Assembly (NCBI RefSeq): GCF_013393945.1
Contig: NZ_CP040297.1
Span: 6,701,103 to 6,765,102 of the forward strand
Direction of reading: 5' to 3'
DNA from: Nostoc sp. TCL26-01
Lineage (GTDB): Bacteria; Cyanobacteriota; Cyanobacteriia; Cyanobacteriales; Nostocaceae
DNA length: 64,000 bases
In this document: piece by piece, positions 7,601-15,310 of the stretch
Layout: every line of letters starts with the position of its first letter
Numbering within the stretch: the stretch's first letter is position 1
Notes under the pieces: model-generated
Seen by the model: the letters and a program-made list of their open reading frames with translations, nothing else
The model's database searches: none
Told to the model about the DNA's origin: nothing
Made by a program: the position numbers and the translations under genes

Positions 7601-10418
7601 CGTCTCTGCCACAGATTTACAAATTTGGGTGACAGGTGAAAATCCTGTATATTGGGGTGCTGAAGATCAGAATATCTTGGAAGTTAAACTAGATAAAACA
7701 GAGTATCAACCAGGAGAAATTGCTACCGCTTTAATTCCCTCTCCCTATGCCGATGCAGAGTTATACTTTGCAGTGATTAAAGATAAACCCATATATCAAC
7801 AAATCATTAAAACCAAAGGTGGCGCACCACAAATTCAGTTTACAGTCACACCAGAAATGTTACCCAATGCCGCAGTAGAAGCTGTGTTGGTTAGACAAGG
7901 CGCACCACTTAACCAAATAGAACCAGGAAGTTTAGATAAATTAGTCAAAATTGGGTTTACACCGTTTAAAGTTAACTTGCAAGATAAATATTTAAAAGTG
8001 CAAGTTACCCCATTGCAAACATCATTAGCACCTGGGACAGAGGAAACCGTACAACTAGAACTCAAAGATCCCCAAAACCAACCCATCCGAGGACAATTAA
8101 CTGTGATGGTGGTGAATGAAGCTGTATTGCAACTATCAGGTTATCGTCCACCTAATTTAGTTGATACAGTTTATGCCGAACAGCCAATATCTACCCGCTT
8201 CAGTGATAATCGTCCTGATGTGGTGATACAACCCCAAGATGTAGCTAAACCTAAAGGCTGGGGTTATGGTGGTGGTTTTTCCGCAGGTGCAGCAAATACC
8301 CGCGTCCGCACAGATTTTCAAGCTTTAGCTTACTACAATGGTTCTCTGTTGACCAATACTGATGGTAAGGCGCAAATCACTTTCAAATTACCAGATGACT
8401 TAACTACGTGGCGGGTGATGGTTGTCGCTACTGATGGAAATCTGCGGTTTGGGAATGGTGATGCGACCTTGATCACAACCAAGCCACTACTAACTAATGC
8501 CATCTTGCCACAATTTGCTCGTCCAGGCGATCGCCTCTTCGCTGGTTTATCTGTCACCAATAACACTGGTACTTCTGGAAACCTCACCATTAATGGGGAA
8601 GTTGACGGTACAGTTGAGTTTGTCCAACAGAACCCAACAAAAACTACTTTACAAACCCAAACAGCATCAACCACCCAAGCTTATCGTTTTGAGATGGTAG
8701 CTAATAGTGTTGGTGTGGCACAAGTCCGCTTTGCCACCCAACTTAATAATACTGTTGCCGATGCTTTTGCCGTACCGCTAACAGTCAAACCTTTGACAGT
8801 GACAGAACAAGTTGTGGAAACTGGTGTGAGTGATAAGCCAGTCAAAATTCCTCTGAATGTTGATAAAAATGTCTTGCCGGCAGCTGGCGGTTTAGATATC
8901 CAACTGGCGAGTACCTTCATCCCAGAAATCACAGCACCAGCTAAACAAGTATTAGCCGATGATGATTTACCCTTCGCTGAACCTGCGGTAAGTCAGTTAA
9001 TTATTGCCGCTAACTTACAAACTCTGGCACAAAAATATAGTCAAACTTTTGCCGAATTTAATCCAGAACAACAGGCTAATCAAGCCATTACTCAATTACA
9101 AAAATTGCAACTAGCCGATGGTGGTTTTGCAGCTTTCCCAGGTCAAGAAAAATCAGACCCTTGGGTTTCTGCATATGCTGCACAATCCTTAACCCAAGCC
9201 CAACTAGTCTTCCCCAATGCAGTCAATTCCACTATCATATCTCGCTTAAAGAGTTATTTGCAGAAAGTCTTAGCTAACCCTGGACAATATGAATTTTGTC
9301 AACAACAATTGTGCAAAACTCAACTGCAACTCAATACTTTAATTGCTTTAGCAGAAATAGGAGATAAACGCAATAGTTTTTTAGGAGATATTTATCAACA
9401 GCGTCAAAAATTTGATCTAGTCACACAAATCAAACTGACACGATATTTATCTCAGTTTCCCCAATGGCAAGATGAAGCCCAACAATTATTTCAGCAGTTG
9501 CAAAAAAATATTACCGAAACTGGTAGGACAGCAGTCATTAGTTATCCCCAGAATTGGGGATGGATGAGTTCAGCCACCACCGCACAAGCACAGGCTTTAA
9601 GACTATTTATTGCCAACCAAAGTAACCCAGAAATTATCGATAAATTAGTGCAAAGTCTGCTGAATCAGCGACGCAATGGTACATGGCAAACCAACTATAA
9701 TAATGCCCAAGCATTAACAGCATTGGTAGAATATAGCCGACTCCAACCCACACCCCCTAATTTTCTCGCCACAGTCCAATTAGCGGGTCAAAAAATTGCT
9801 GAACATAGATTTAATGGCTACAAAGATTCTAGTTTACAGCTAAATGTGCCAATGAATAAATTACCCCGTGGTCGTCACGATTTGACATTACAAAAATCGG
9901 GTAATGGCAAGTTACATTATTTAGTGGCTTATAGTTACACCTTACCAGGAAATCAACCAGGAAGATTTAACGGTTTACGAGTCACAAAAGCCATAAGCGA
10001 AGTAGGAGAAACCAAGCTTTTACAAAAAACAGGTATCTATGCTGTTGATAAACCTTTAACTCTCAAAAGTGGCCAAGTATTTGATATTGGCTTAGAAATT
10101 ATTAGCGATCGCCCTGTAGATCATATCGTCATTCAAGACCCATTACCAGCCGGATTAGAAGCAGTAGACCAGAGTTTTCAAACCGCAACACCTGCATTAC
10201 AAGCACAGGCTGATAGTTGGCAACTAGGTTACAAGCATATCTACAGCGATCGCATTATCGCCTACGCTGACCACATAGAACCAGGAGTTTACAGCCTACA
10301 CTATCTAGTCCGTTCCGTCACTCCCGGTATATTCCTCTGGCCCGGTGCTGACGTGCATTTACAGTATGCACCAGAAGAATTCGGACGTTCAGCCAGTTCT
10401 ACGCTGCAAATTGAATAA
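4683..10418 (+). CDS. Alpha-2-macroglobulin-like lipoprotein without thioester
   Basis: A 1911-residue exported protein. The N-terminus (MRCLIVCTLILGIAGC, lipid-acceptor C22) is a lipoprotein signal, so it should sit in the periplasm anchored to a membrane. Bacterial MG-type Ig-like domains fill residues about 50-1150, including RGVIFSDRQLYQPGEKAW near 640 (macroglobulin entry motif). The A2M domain is near 1205-1290 (GKAQITFKLPDDLTTWRVMV), followed by an alpha/alpha-toroid complement-like domain with QKLQLADGGFAAFPG. At the position where trapping members have CxEQ this protein reads LPFAEPAVSQL (about residue 1427), so the thioester is absent, as in YfaS-type members. Probable role: protease inhibitor or trap by conformational clamping, guarding the cell envelope. 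The usual pbpC partner is not adjacent. Confidence 0.88.
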   Translation: MIIQMFMRCLIVCTLILGIAGCNFIGISTSKEQLPAVAPLQPPNLPDWITQISPLGDAKPLNQIRIRFQEALIPVEQLDSPEQQKLLQKFATWPPLPGQFRFLTPRMVGFQPEQALPQATRLQVTLKAGLADLKNHRLAKDLAWTFNTESIKLTNLPGVNPVEPAEIQPVDLQPKLRFTSNTELNMASVQEHLQLIPEGKNKGITFKIALAKAEATTSEEPGEKFDPSTRTWIYDLFPQQNLVKATNYRLVFTPGILPAYGNLPTTQEFVSKLATYSPLAFKQINFYGQPDAGGTYGRFFKGSPQLEFNNILVADLVKENIKIEPTPADISRLIQIGDEDRFISINPYALKPATNYTITIGANLQDKFAQTLGKPVTLQYNTGDLAGDIWVPSDLHIFPSGQNLQLNINTVNLPESQYKAAYRVVQPTDLVYARGAYPQGNDHDLLAKPSQWQSFKVSGKKNQQVDITVPLREKLGAATGMLAYGVQARTNKYQENGKELWREATTYGLVELTNLGVFSQWFPDAGLIRVHHLNDGSPVKGASMEIYQLKLDAKYRDQVTACATGKTDNDGNLRLQGQELQLCYGNEKKSVKSPELLVIARENQDWAFARTEEYSGVYGYGIDAGWAEEKPVSRGVIFSDRQLYQPGEKAWLTGVADYLENGTIQQDKNASYQLTLVNPDGQKTDLGTKTTNEFGTFSLELPIDATQRLGYYTIQAKGKDGREISGELRVAEFKPPNFQVALDLDKKFALIGEQVAAKASSNYLFGAPVEAGEAKYFVTRRQENFIPQGWEKFNFGRQWFWPEESPAVPSDVLQTNTKLDAAGKTSQTLTVAKDLPYPMTYRVDVQVADVSNLSLANSQSFIALPSNRLIGLKSNFIANAGKAFPVEVIVTEPTGKIITNQRVRLELQQMKYSSVTQLVEGSRTAKNQVEYKTVDQVEVTSTNNPQTVNFTAKESGTYRIRANFSDCQDVSCNVSATDLQIWVTGENPVYWGAEDQNILEVKLDKTEYQPGEIATALIPSPYADAELYFAVIKDKPIYQQIIKTKGGAPQIQFTVTPEMLPNAAVEAVLVRQGAPLNQIEPGSLDKLVKIGFTPFKVNLQDKYLKVQVTPLQTSLAPGTEETVQLELKDPQNQPIRGQLTVMVVNEAVLQLSGYRPPNLVDTVYAEQPISTRFSDNRPDVVIQPQDVAKPKGWGYGGGFSAGAANTRVRTDFQALAYYNGSLLTNTDGKAQITFKLPDDLTTWRVMVVATDGNLRFGNGDATLITTKPLLTNAILPQFARPGDRLFAGLSVTNNTGTSGNLTINGEVDGTVEFVQQNPTKTTLQTQTASTTQAYRFEMVANSVGVAQVRFATQLNNTVADAFAVPLTVKPLTVTEQVVETGVSDKPVKIPLNVDKNVLPAAGGLDIQLASTFIPEITAPAKQVLADDDLPFAEPAVSQLIIAANLQTLAQKYSQTFAEFNPEQQANQAITQLQKLQLADGGFAAFPGQEKSDPWVSAYAAQSLTQAQLVFPNAVNSTIISRLKSYLQKVLANPGQYEFCQQQLCKTQLQLNTLIALAEIGDKRNSFLGDIYQQRQKFDLVTQIKLTRYLSQFPQWQDEAQQLFQQLQKNITETGRTAVISYPQNWGWMSSATTAQAQALRLFIANQSNPEIIDKLVQSLLNQRRNGTWQTNYNNAQALTALVEYSRLQPTPPNFLATVQLAGQKIAEHRFNGYKDSSLQLNVPMNKLPRGRHDLTLQKSGNGKLHYLVAYSYTLPGNQPGRFNGLRVTKAISEVGETKLLQKTGIYAVDKPLTLKSGQVFDIGLEIISDRPVDHIVIQDPLPAGLEAVDQSFQTATPALQAQADSWQLGYKHIYSDRIIAYADHIEPGVYSLHYLVRSVTPGIFLWPGADVHLQYAPEEFGRSASSTLQIE

Positions 10419-10421
10419 CTT

Positions 10422-10641
10422 AGGACTTACGCACTCAACCAATAAACCATAAATGAGGGTGGTCAATAGTCAATGGTCAATAGTCAATAGTCAATGGTCA
10501 ATGGTCAATGGTCAAAATCAAGTTTTTTGGACTATTGACCCTTACGGGTTCGATAGTTGCTTTCCGACGCAAGGCGACAGGAACGCACTATCTCACTATT
10601 GACAAAAAAGCCAGAAAATTTAGTGACACTGCATAAGTCCT
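10422..10641. repeat. Miniature element R-GGACTTACGCA, copy 1, with STRR core
   Basis: A 220-bp element bounded by AGGACTTACGCA (left) and TGCATAAGTCCT (right), an inverted pair with one mismatch. The interior starts CTCAACCAATAAACCATAAA and carries many heptamers of GTCAATA/GTCAATG, then AAAAAAGCCAGAAAA before the right end. A second copy with the same ends lies at 54759-55087 and a decayed one near 53485. Confidence 0.8.
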
Positions 10642-10667
10642 ATAATTATCATATTTCTAACTATATG

Positions 10668-10712
10668 TCTTTGTGGTCAACTATTATTTAACCACAGAGA
10701 TACAGAGAGAAT
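10668..10712. repeat. Dispersed hairpin repeat GTCTTTGTGGT
   Basis: Inverted repeat of the form GTCTTTGTGGT, AT-rich loop, ACCACAGAGATACAGA. Related hairpins are at about 12023-12077 and 63905-63966. It could act as a transcription terminator but is more likely a dispersed repeat. Confidence 0.55.
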
Positions 10713-10847
10713 TGTTAATAAAAAATACAGTATTTTACATCTCGTATCAATATGAATGTTTTCTCGATTTTCGGGATACAAACTTACGAAACTATCGTCA
10801 TTAGATTTGAATCTAACATCATGAACAATCCTCAATCCAGGTGAGTT

Positions 10848-11453
10848 ATGAATAACCAAAATCTCAAGAAACAATCTATCAATTTCGTTAAATCCTCTCT
10901 AGTTGCTGCTACCTTAATTACTGCTTCTATCGGCCCTGCTTTTGCTAGCGACAAAGTAGAAATTTTAGGGGCAGAATATGGTGGTAGTGGTTGTCCTGAC
11001 GGTTCTGCTAGTGTCAGCGTCAGCCCCGATGGTCAAGAACTGAGTATTCTATTTGATCAGTTTATAGCCCTGGGGAACAAGTCAGCAGAACGTCGCAAAA
11101 GCTGTAACTTGAGTATTCCTATTAAAGTACCCCAAGGCTTTCAAATTTCCCTCTACGATGCTGATTATCGGGGCTATGTTGCACCCAGTACAATTGGCAG
11201 ACTAAGAGCAGAATACTTTTTTGCGGGTCAACGCGGCCCTGTTTTCTCTAGAACCTTTAGAGGCGAAAAAGACTATAACGTTCGAGATAAATTAGTAACT
11301 GTAGCTGATGTTTGGTCGCGTTGTGGCGACAGCGTGAATATGCGAGTCAATGCGGCAATGACTGCTAGTGGTCAAGGAATGGCAACTGTTGACTCATTTG
11401 ACCTTGCCCATCGTGGTTTAGTTTATCACGTTAAATATCGCCGATGCCGTTAG
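10848..11453 (+). CDS. Secreted DUF4360-like protein
   Basis: A 201-residue protein with a clear Sec signal peptide (SLVAATLITASIGPAFA, cleavage after residue about 34) and a mature part matching the DUF4360 pattern: YGGSGCPDGSASVSVSPDGQELSILFDQF near residue 43, a paired cysteine at KSCNLSIPI, GFQISLYDADYRGYV, and a terminal cysteine pair (SRCGDSV and YRRCR). Four cysteines suggest two disulfides in an extracytoplasmic protein. Function is unknown; fungal and bacterial members are secreted. It stands alone between repeat-rich spacers, with GTGAGTT just before the ATG. Confidence 0.75.
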   Translation: MNNQNLKKQSINFVKSSLVAATLITASIGPAFASDKVEILGAEYGGSGCPDGSASVSVSPDGQELSILFDQFIALGNKSAERRKSCNLSIPIKVPQGFQISLYDADYRGYVAPSTIGRLRAEYFFAGQRGPVFSRTFRGEKDYNVRDKLVTVADVWSRCGDSVNMRVNAAMTASGQGMATVDSFDLAHRGLVYHVKYRRCR

Positions 11454-11503
11454 GTATTTTCAAAGCGGGGAGATATACAACTCCCAGCTTTGGAAATATT
11501 TAA

Positions 11504-12007
11504 CCTGCATTTCTCACAAAACGGTACGGGCGGGTTCATGAGCATTGGTGTCAACTTAACGTGAAACCCGCTTGGTGACAACGTTTTTCCCTCACCCCCC
11601 TCTCCCACATTTGGGAGAGCAGGGTGGTTTCATACGAAAAAAGAAAAATACATACATCTTGATTTGTCGCTTTGTAGCAGAAGTTTTGACCCCTCTCCAA
11701 ACCTCTCCCCCACGGGGGGAGAGGCTTTGAAACAAAGTTTTGTTTTTTCTCTGTTTGTATGAAACCACCCTGCTCTCCCACATTTGGGAGAGGAGTCAGG
11801 AATTCTTGTCCCCCTTCTCTCAAACATGGGAGAAGGGGTTAGGGGATGAGGGCGAAATCATCTGAGTTCAACGCCAGCTTAGTCTAGCTTTTTCCTTAAG
11901 TTGACACCAATGGTTCACGAGATATTCGTGAATGATATAACCATATTTGTGAACCCGCCCCTACAGCCTCTGGACTTTGGTTTTAGAAATTTCGTGAGAA
12001 ATTCGGG
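11504..12007. repeat. Miniature repeat family R-TTTCTCAC, copy B, interrupted
   Basis: Same ends and interior as copy A at 1754-1878, but split after GGTTCATGAG by a 370-bp insertion (11543-11912). The left part ends at 11542 and the sequence resumes with GTTCACGAGATATTCG at 11913, which makes the order of events clear. Confidence 0.85.
11543..11912. mobile_element. Nested 370-bp MITE with 9-bp target duplication
   Basis: Perfect 17-bp terminal inverted repeats, CATTGGTGTCAACTTAA on the left and TTAAGTTGACACCAATG on the right, flanked by GTTCATGAG and GTTCACGAG, a 9-bp target duplication with one later mismatch. The interior has no coding capacity and holds C/T-rich and G-rich stretches and a smaller inverted pair around GGTGGTTTCATAC. 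It needs a transposase in trans. It inserted into copy B of another miniature element. Confidence 0.85.
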
Positions 12008-12022
12008 TTAATCCCAATTCTT

Positions 12023-12077
12023 TTATAACTTTGTGTCTTTGTGGTAAACAATAATTTATGGAACTACAAAGGCACAG
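12023..12077. repeat. Dispersed hairpin repeat, second copy
   Basis: TTTGTGTCTTTGTGGT, AT-rich loop, then AACTACAAAGGCACAGAGAAA: the same inverted design as at 10668 and 63905. Confidence 0.5.
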
Positions 12078-12101
12078 AGAAAAAAACAAAATTGATATCA
12101 G

Positions 12102-12299
12102 TCACCAGTTCCTAATCACCAGCTTTCGATACATTCTCACCCCTGATGAATCAGATGAGTCTTTCGGGGGTTTTTGGTCTTTGGGTGGTTTATATCCTGC
12201 TAAGGCAATTAGATTGACACCTACAGTTGTAATTAACATACAACTTATGGCAATTTTAGTATGTAAAATTTTGTGCAAGAGCCATTGCTTAGTCATCAT
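12102..12299 (-). pseudogene. Probable truncated secreted protein (65 residues)
   Basis: Starts with a plausible signal peptide (HTKIAISCMLITTVGVNLIALA) followed by GYKPPKDQKPPKDSSDSSGVR, which resembles the start of mature cyanobacterial secreted proteins such as DUF928 members. The frame then stops within 12 codons, in sequence that looks like dispersed repeat (GGTGATTAGGAACTGGTGACT). I read it as the 5' remnant of a longer gene cut by a repeat, but a genuine small secreted peptide cannot be excluded. Confidence 0.35.
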
Positions 12300-12554
12300 T
12301 ATCTTCTCTCCTGTGGCATTGCACTGACTAAATTATGTAAATAAATTTGTGGTTTATCTCTACTTCTAAATTTAGTAAATATCTGTAAATAATTCCTGCT
12401 GGAAATTATCGAAAAACATTCTGAATTTTAGTATTTTTAATAAATAGAATATGTGATTACATTTTTATGTAATCTAGAGAGTATTAATTTGCTAATTAAT
12501 CAGAGGTAATAGGTAATAGTTGGGTGGAGCATAGCACAACCCAACATCACAAAA

Positions 12555-13907
12555 TTACCGCATAGTCACAAACTCTTCCGCAGAACTAGGATGAATACCT
12601 ACAGTCGCATCAAAATTAGCTTTGGTTGCACCCATTTTAATAGCGATCGCAATTCCTTGAATAATCTCGGCGGCATTTGTCCCGACCATGTGCGCGCCTA
12701 GTACTTTATCAGTCTTTTGATCCACTACTAGCTTCATCATGGTTTTTTCATCTTTACCAGCTAGGGTGTAATACATTGGTCGAAAGCGACTGCGATAAAT
12801 TTTCACCGCATCACCATATTTTTCTCTGGCTTCTGTTTCCGTCAGTCCTACGGTGGCTGCTTCTGGAGTGGTGAAAATAGCGGTGGGGACATTCTCGTAA
12901 CTCATAATCCGCGACTTACCACCAAACACAGTATCAGCAAATGCTCGACCTTCGTTAATCGCTACTGGGGTGAGGTTAATTTTGTTAGTACAGTCTCCTA
13001 CTGCATAGATATTCTCCTCCGCCGTGCGACTGTACTTATCAACAACGATCGCCCCATCATGTAGCTTAACTTTAGTATTTTCTAAACCCAAGTTATGTGT
13101 ATTCGGTTTACGACCAACAGCCGCTAAACTGACAGCATCGGCAATGACGGTTTCTTCCGTACCTTCGTCTCCTCTAACTGTCACCTTCACACCTGCGCCA
13201 TCTTTCTCAATGGCAATCATCTGAATTTTGTTAAGAACGCGGATACCGTGGTTAATCATCGCCTCTTGAATTTGCGATCGCAAATCATCATCGAAACCAC
13301 GCAAAATCATATCACCCCGAATTATCTGAGTGACTTCAGTCCCCATCCCATGTAAAATACAGGCAAATTCTGCACCAATGTAACCTCCCCCCAAAATCAC
13401 TAGGCGCTGGGGTTGTTTTTGCAGATGAAAAATATCATCAGAGGTAATGGCGTATTCAATTCCCAAAATATTCGGTCTAATGGGATGTCCACCCACAGCG
13501 ATGAGAATTTTGTCGGCGGTGATTTGGCGATCGCCCACGACAATTGTATGCGAGTCAATAAACTTCCCGTATCCCTGTAAAAGTTCTACTTGAGATTTAT
13601 CCAACATCCCTTGATAAATCCCATTTAAGCGAGTCACTTCATTATTCACCGCCGTAATCATTTTTTCCCAATCCAAAGAACTCTTGACTGGACTCCAGCC
13701 ATATCCTTGAGATTCCTCAAACAAATCGGGAAAATGGGAAGCGTAAACCATCAGCTTTTTCGGTACACAGCCACGGTTCACACAAGTACCACCCAGTCGG
13801 TCGAATTCCGCAATCCCTACTTTAGCTCCATATTCGGCTGCGCGTCTTGCGGATGCAATTCCACCTGAACCTGCACCAATTACAAATAGGTCAAAATCGT
13901 AGGTCAT
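12555..13907 (-). CDS. gor: Glutathione-disulfide reductase
   Basis: A 450-residue pyridine nucleotide-disulfide oxidoreductase that reduces GSSG to GSH with NAD(P)H and FAD in the cytoplasm. The FAD motif GAGSGGIASARRA (residues 11-23), redox-active pair GGTCVNRGCVPKK (C42, C47), second dinucleotide motif ILGGGYIGAEFA near residue 175, and the C-terminal HPSSAEE with the catalytic His-Glu identify it. Length is normal for the family. It ends up beside a peroxiredoxin and a PerR-like regulator, an arrangement that fits a peroxide-response block using glutathione as electron donor. The start at 13907 gives MTYDFDLFVIGAG directly. Confidence 0.94.
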   Translation of the reverse strand: MTYDFDLFVIGAGSGGIASARRAAEYGAKVGIAEFDRLGGTCVNRGCVPKKLMVYASHFPDLFEESQGYGWSPVKSSLDWEKMITAVNNEVTRLNGIYQGMLDKSQVELLQGYGKFIDSHTIVVGDRQITADKILIAVGGHPIRPNILGIEYAITSDDIFHLQKQPQRLVILGGGYIGAEFACILHGMGTEVTQIIRGDMILRGFDDDLRSQIQEAMINHGIRVLNKIQMIAIEKDGAGVKVTVRGDEGTEETVIADAVSLAAVGRKPNTHNLGLENTKVKLHDGAIVVDKYSRTAEENIYAVGDCTNKINLTPVAINEGRAFADTVFGGKSRIMSYENVPTAIFTTPEAATVGLTETEAREKYGDAVKIYRSRFRPMYYTLAGKDEKTMMKLVVDQKTDKVLGAHMVGTNAAEIIQGIAIAIKMGATKANFDATVGIHPSSAEEFVTMR

Positions 13908-13944
13908 GTGTCCCTCTGGGTGAATATTTTTTTAGTACAACAAA

Positions 13945-14066
13945 TAGCGGGGGGATGGGGAGATGGGGAGTGTGGGGAGATGGGGGAGTGTGGGAAGTGT
14001 GGGAAGAAAAGTTAATTTCCTCTGCTCCTCTGCTCCTCTGCTCCTCTGCTCCTTCTCCCCTTCCAT
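13945..14066. repeat. Short tandem repeats between gor and peroxiredoxin
   Basis: Imperfect repeats of GGGGAGATG/GGGAGTGTG followed by four copies of the octamer CTCCTCTG (about 14020-14052). Short G-rich/C-rich tandem repeats of this kind recur in the window. Confidence 0.7.
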
Positions 14067-14071
14067 GTCCT

Positions 14072-14620
14072 CTAAACGCCGACGGGAGTTTTGGCTTGTT
14101 TGAGGTAAGCTAGCATGGTGTCTGCATCTGAAACTTCAAACGGATCAGTAGCACAGACATCTTCAAAACCTGGTTCAATGAAGAACTTTTCAATGTTACC
14201 GTCGTTGACTACCATTGAGTAGCGCCAAGAGCGCAGACCAAAGCCCAGGTTGGATTTATCAACTAACATCCCCATCTTACGAGTAAATTCACCATTGCCG
14301 TCGGGAAGTAAGAAAACGTTTTGAGCGCCTTGTTGCTTACCCCACTGGAACATGACGAAGGCATCATTGACAGATATACATATTACTTGATCAATTCCTA
14401 ATGCTTTGAACTCTGAATAGAGTTCTTCATAACGGGGTAGGTGGGAGGTGGAACAGGTGGGAGTAAAGGCTCCAGGTAGGGAAAACACCACCACACGCTT
14501 ACCACCAAAAATTTCTTGAGTAGTTAAATCTTGCCAGCGATAAGGATTTGGCCCAGGAATAGACTCATCACGAACACGGGTTTTGAAGACAACGTTAGGA
14601 ACTTTGGTAATTACAGTCAT
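14072..14620 (-). CDS. Type II (Prx5-like) peroxiredoxin
   Basis: A 182-residue thiol peroxidase reducing H2O2 and alkyl hydroperoxides. The active-site segment FSLPGAFTPTCS places the peroxidatic cysteine at C56 (P-x3-T-x2-C), and R130-x2-R follow in GLRSWRYSMVV. C156 in GFEDVCATDPF could serve as a second cysteine, C81 is buried in the ISVND strand. Type II members draw electrons from glutaredoxin/glutathione or thioredoxin, matching the neighbouring glutathione reductase. It is divergent from the Fur/PerR-like gene across 188 bases, a common arrangement for PerR targets. Confidence 0.92.
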   Translation of the reverse strand: MTVITKVPNVVFKTRVRDESIPGPNPYRWQDLTTQEIFGGKRVVVFSLPGAFTPTCSTSHLPRYEELYSEFKALGIDQVICISVNDAFVMFQWGKQQGAQNVFLLPDGNGEFTRKMGMLVDKSNLGFGLRSWRYSMVVNDGNIEKFFIEPGFEDVCATDPFEVSDADTMLAYLKQAKTPVGV

Positions 14621-14747
14621 GTTGACCTCTTAAGTAAGCTATTTTATGCGCGAGTAGTAACTTTCGGCTGATGAACTCAGAATAATTCTGATTTAAGAAA
14701 AACTCAATAGTTAGAAATACTTAAATTTTAGACTTAAATAAATAAAG

Positions 14748-14763
14748 TAATAATTTCTTATTA
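14748..14763. promoter_or_regulatory. Candidate Fur/PerR operator
   Basis: TAATAATTTCTTATTA is a 6-4-6 inverted repeat in the divergent promoter region between the peroxiredoxin and Fur-family genes, AT-rich like Fur and PerR boxes. The region is AT-rich overall, so this is only a candidate; GATTATAATAA at 14769-14779 is another half-match. Confidence 0.3.
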
Positions 14764-14808
14764 GTTTGGATTATAATAAAGGAAAAGTTACACAATGCAG
14801 CAACAAGT

Positions 14809-15231
14809 ATGCAAGAACAAGCAAACGCAATTGTTCAAACCTTAAAATCTAGAGGTTTGCGGGTGACACCTCAACGGTTTGCGGTTTATGCAAATTTGTT
14901 ATCTCGCACTGACCACCCTACAGTTGAGCAAATCTTAACTGAACTGAATCAAGATTGTCCTGTGTCATCCCAAGCGACTATATATAGTTCTCTGCAAGCT
15001 TTGCGAGAAGCTGGTTTAGTCAGAGAAGTCTTATTAGAAGAGGGGGTATCGCGCTATGATGCCAATGTTGCACCCCATCATCACTTTTACTGTCGCCAAT
15101 GCAAAGCCATTGAAGATATTGCTTGGGACACTTTTGAGTACATCCAATTAAAGAGTTTGCGTCCTGGCTTGCAAGGTGAAACCTACGAGGTGACAGTCCA
15201 AGGTATATGCGATCGCTGTCATGAGAAGTAG
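14809..15231 (+). CDS. Fur-family regulator, PerR-like
   Basis: A 140-residue metal-dependent repressor. Winged-helix N-terminus (LKSRGLRVTPQRFAVYANLL, then ATIYSSLQALREAGLV), metal site APHHHFYCRQC, and two CxxC pairs (CRQC near residue 98, CDRC at the end) for structural zinc. Position beside a peroxiredoxin and a glutathione reductase favours the peroxide-sensing PerR (FurC) branch over iron-sensing Fur. Start chosen at 14809 (MQEQANAIVQTLK); the shorter C-terminus is normal for the PerR branch. Likely autoregulated and regulating the divergent peroxiredoxin, by inference. Confidence 0.9.
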   Translation: MQEQANAIVQTLKSRGLRVTPQRFAVYANLLSRTDHPTVEQILTELNQDCPVSSQATIYSSLQALREAGLVREVLLEEGVSRYDANVAPHHHFYCRQCKAIEDIAWDTFEYIQLKSLRPGLQGETYEVTVQGICDRCHEK

Positions 15232-15310
15232 GGAATAGGGAATAGGGAATAGGGAATAGGGAATAGGGAATAGGGAGTGTAACAACTGACCATTGACCAT
15301 TGACCATTGA
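15230..15310. repeat. STRR heptamer arrays
   Basis: About six copies of GGGAATA directly after the regulator stop codon, followed by TGACCATTGACCATTGACC-type heptamers. Classical short tandemly repeated repetitive sequence of heterocystous cyanobacteria, filling the whole spacer between two convergent genes. Confidence 0.85.

Noticed and set aside
11551..11827. Three overlapping minus-strand frames of 63-90 codons
   Set aside because: They are inside the non-coding nested MITE and consist of translated C/T- and G-rich repeats.
15230..15310. Possible CRISPR-like array
   Set aside because: Units are 7 bases without spacers; this is an STRR array. No CRISPR array was found anywhere in the window.
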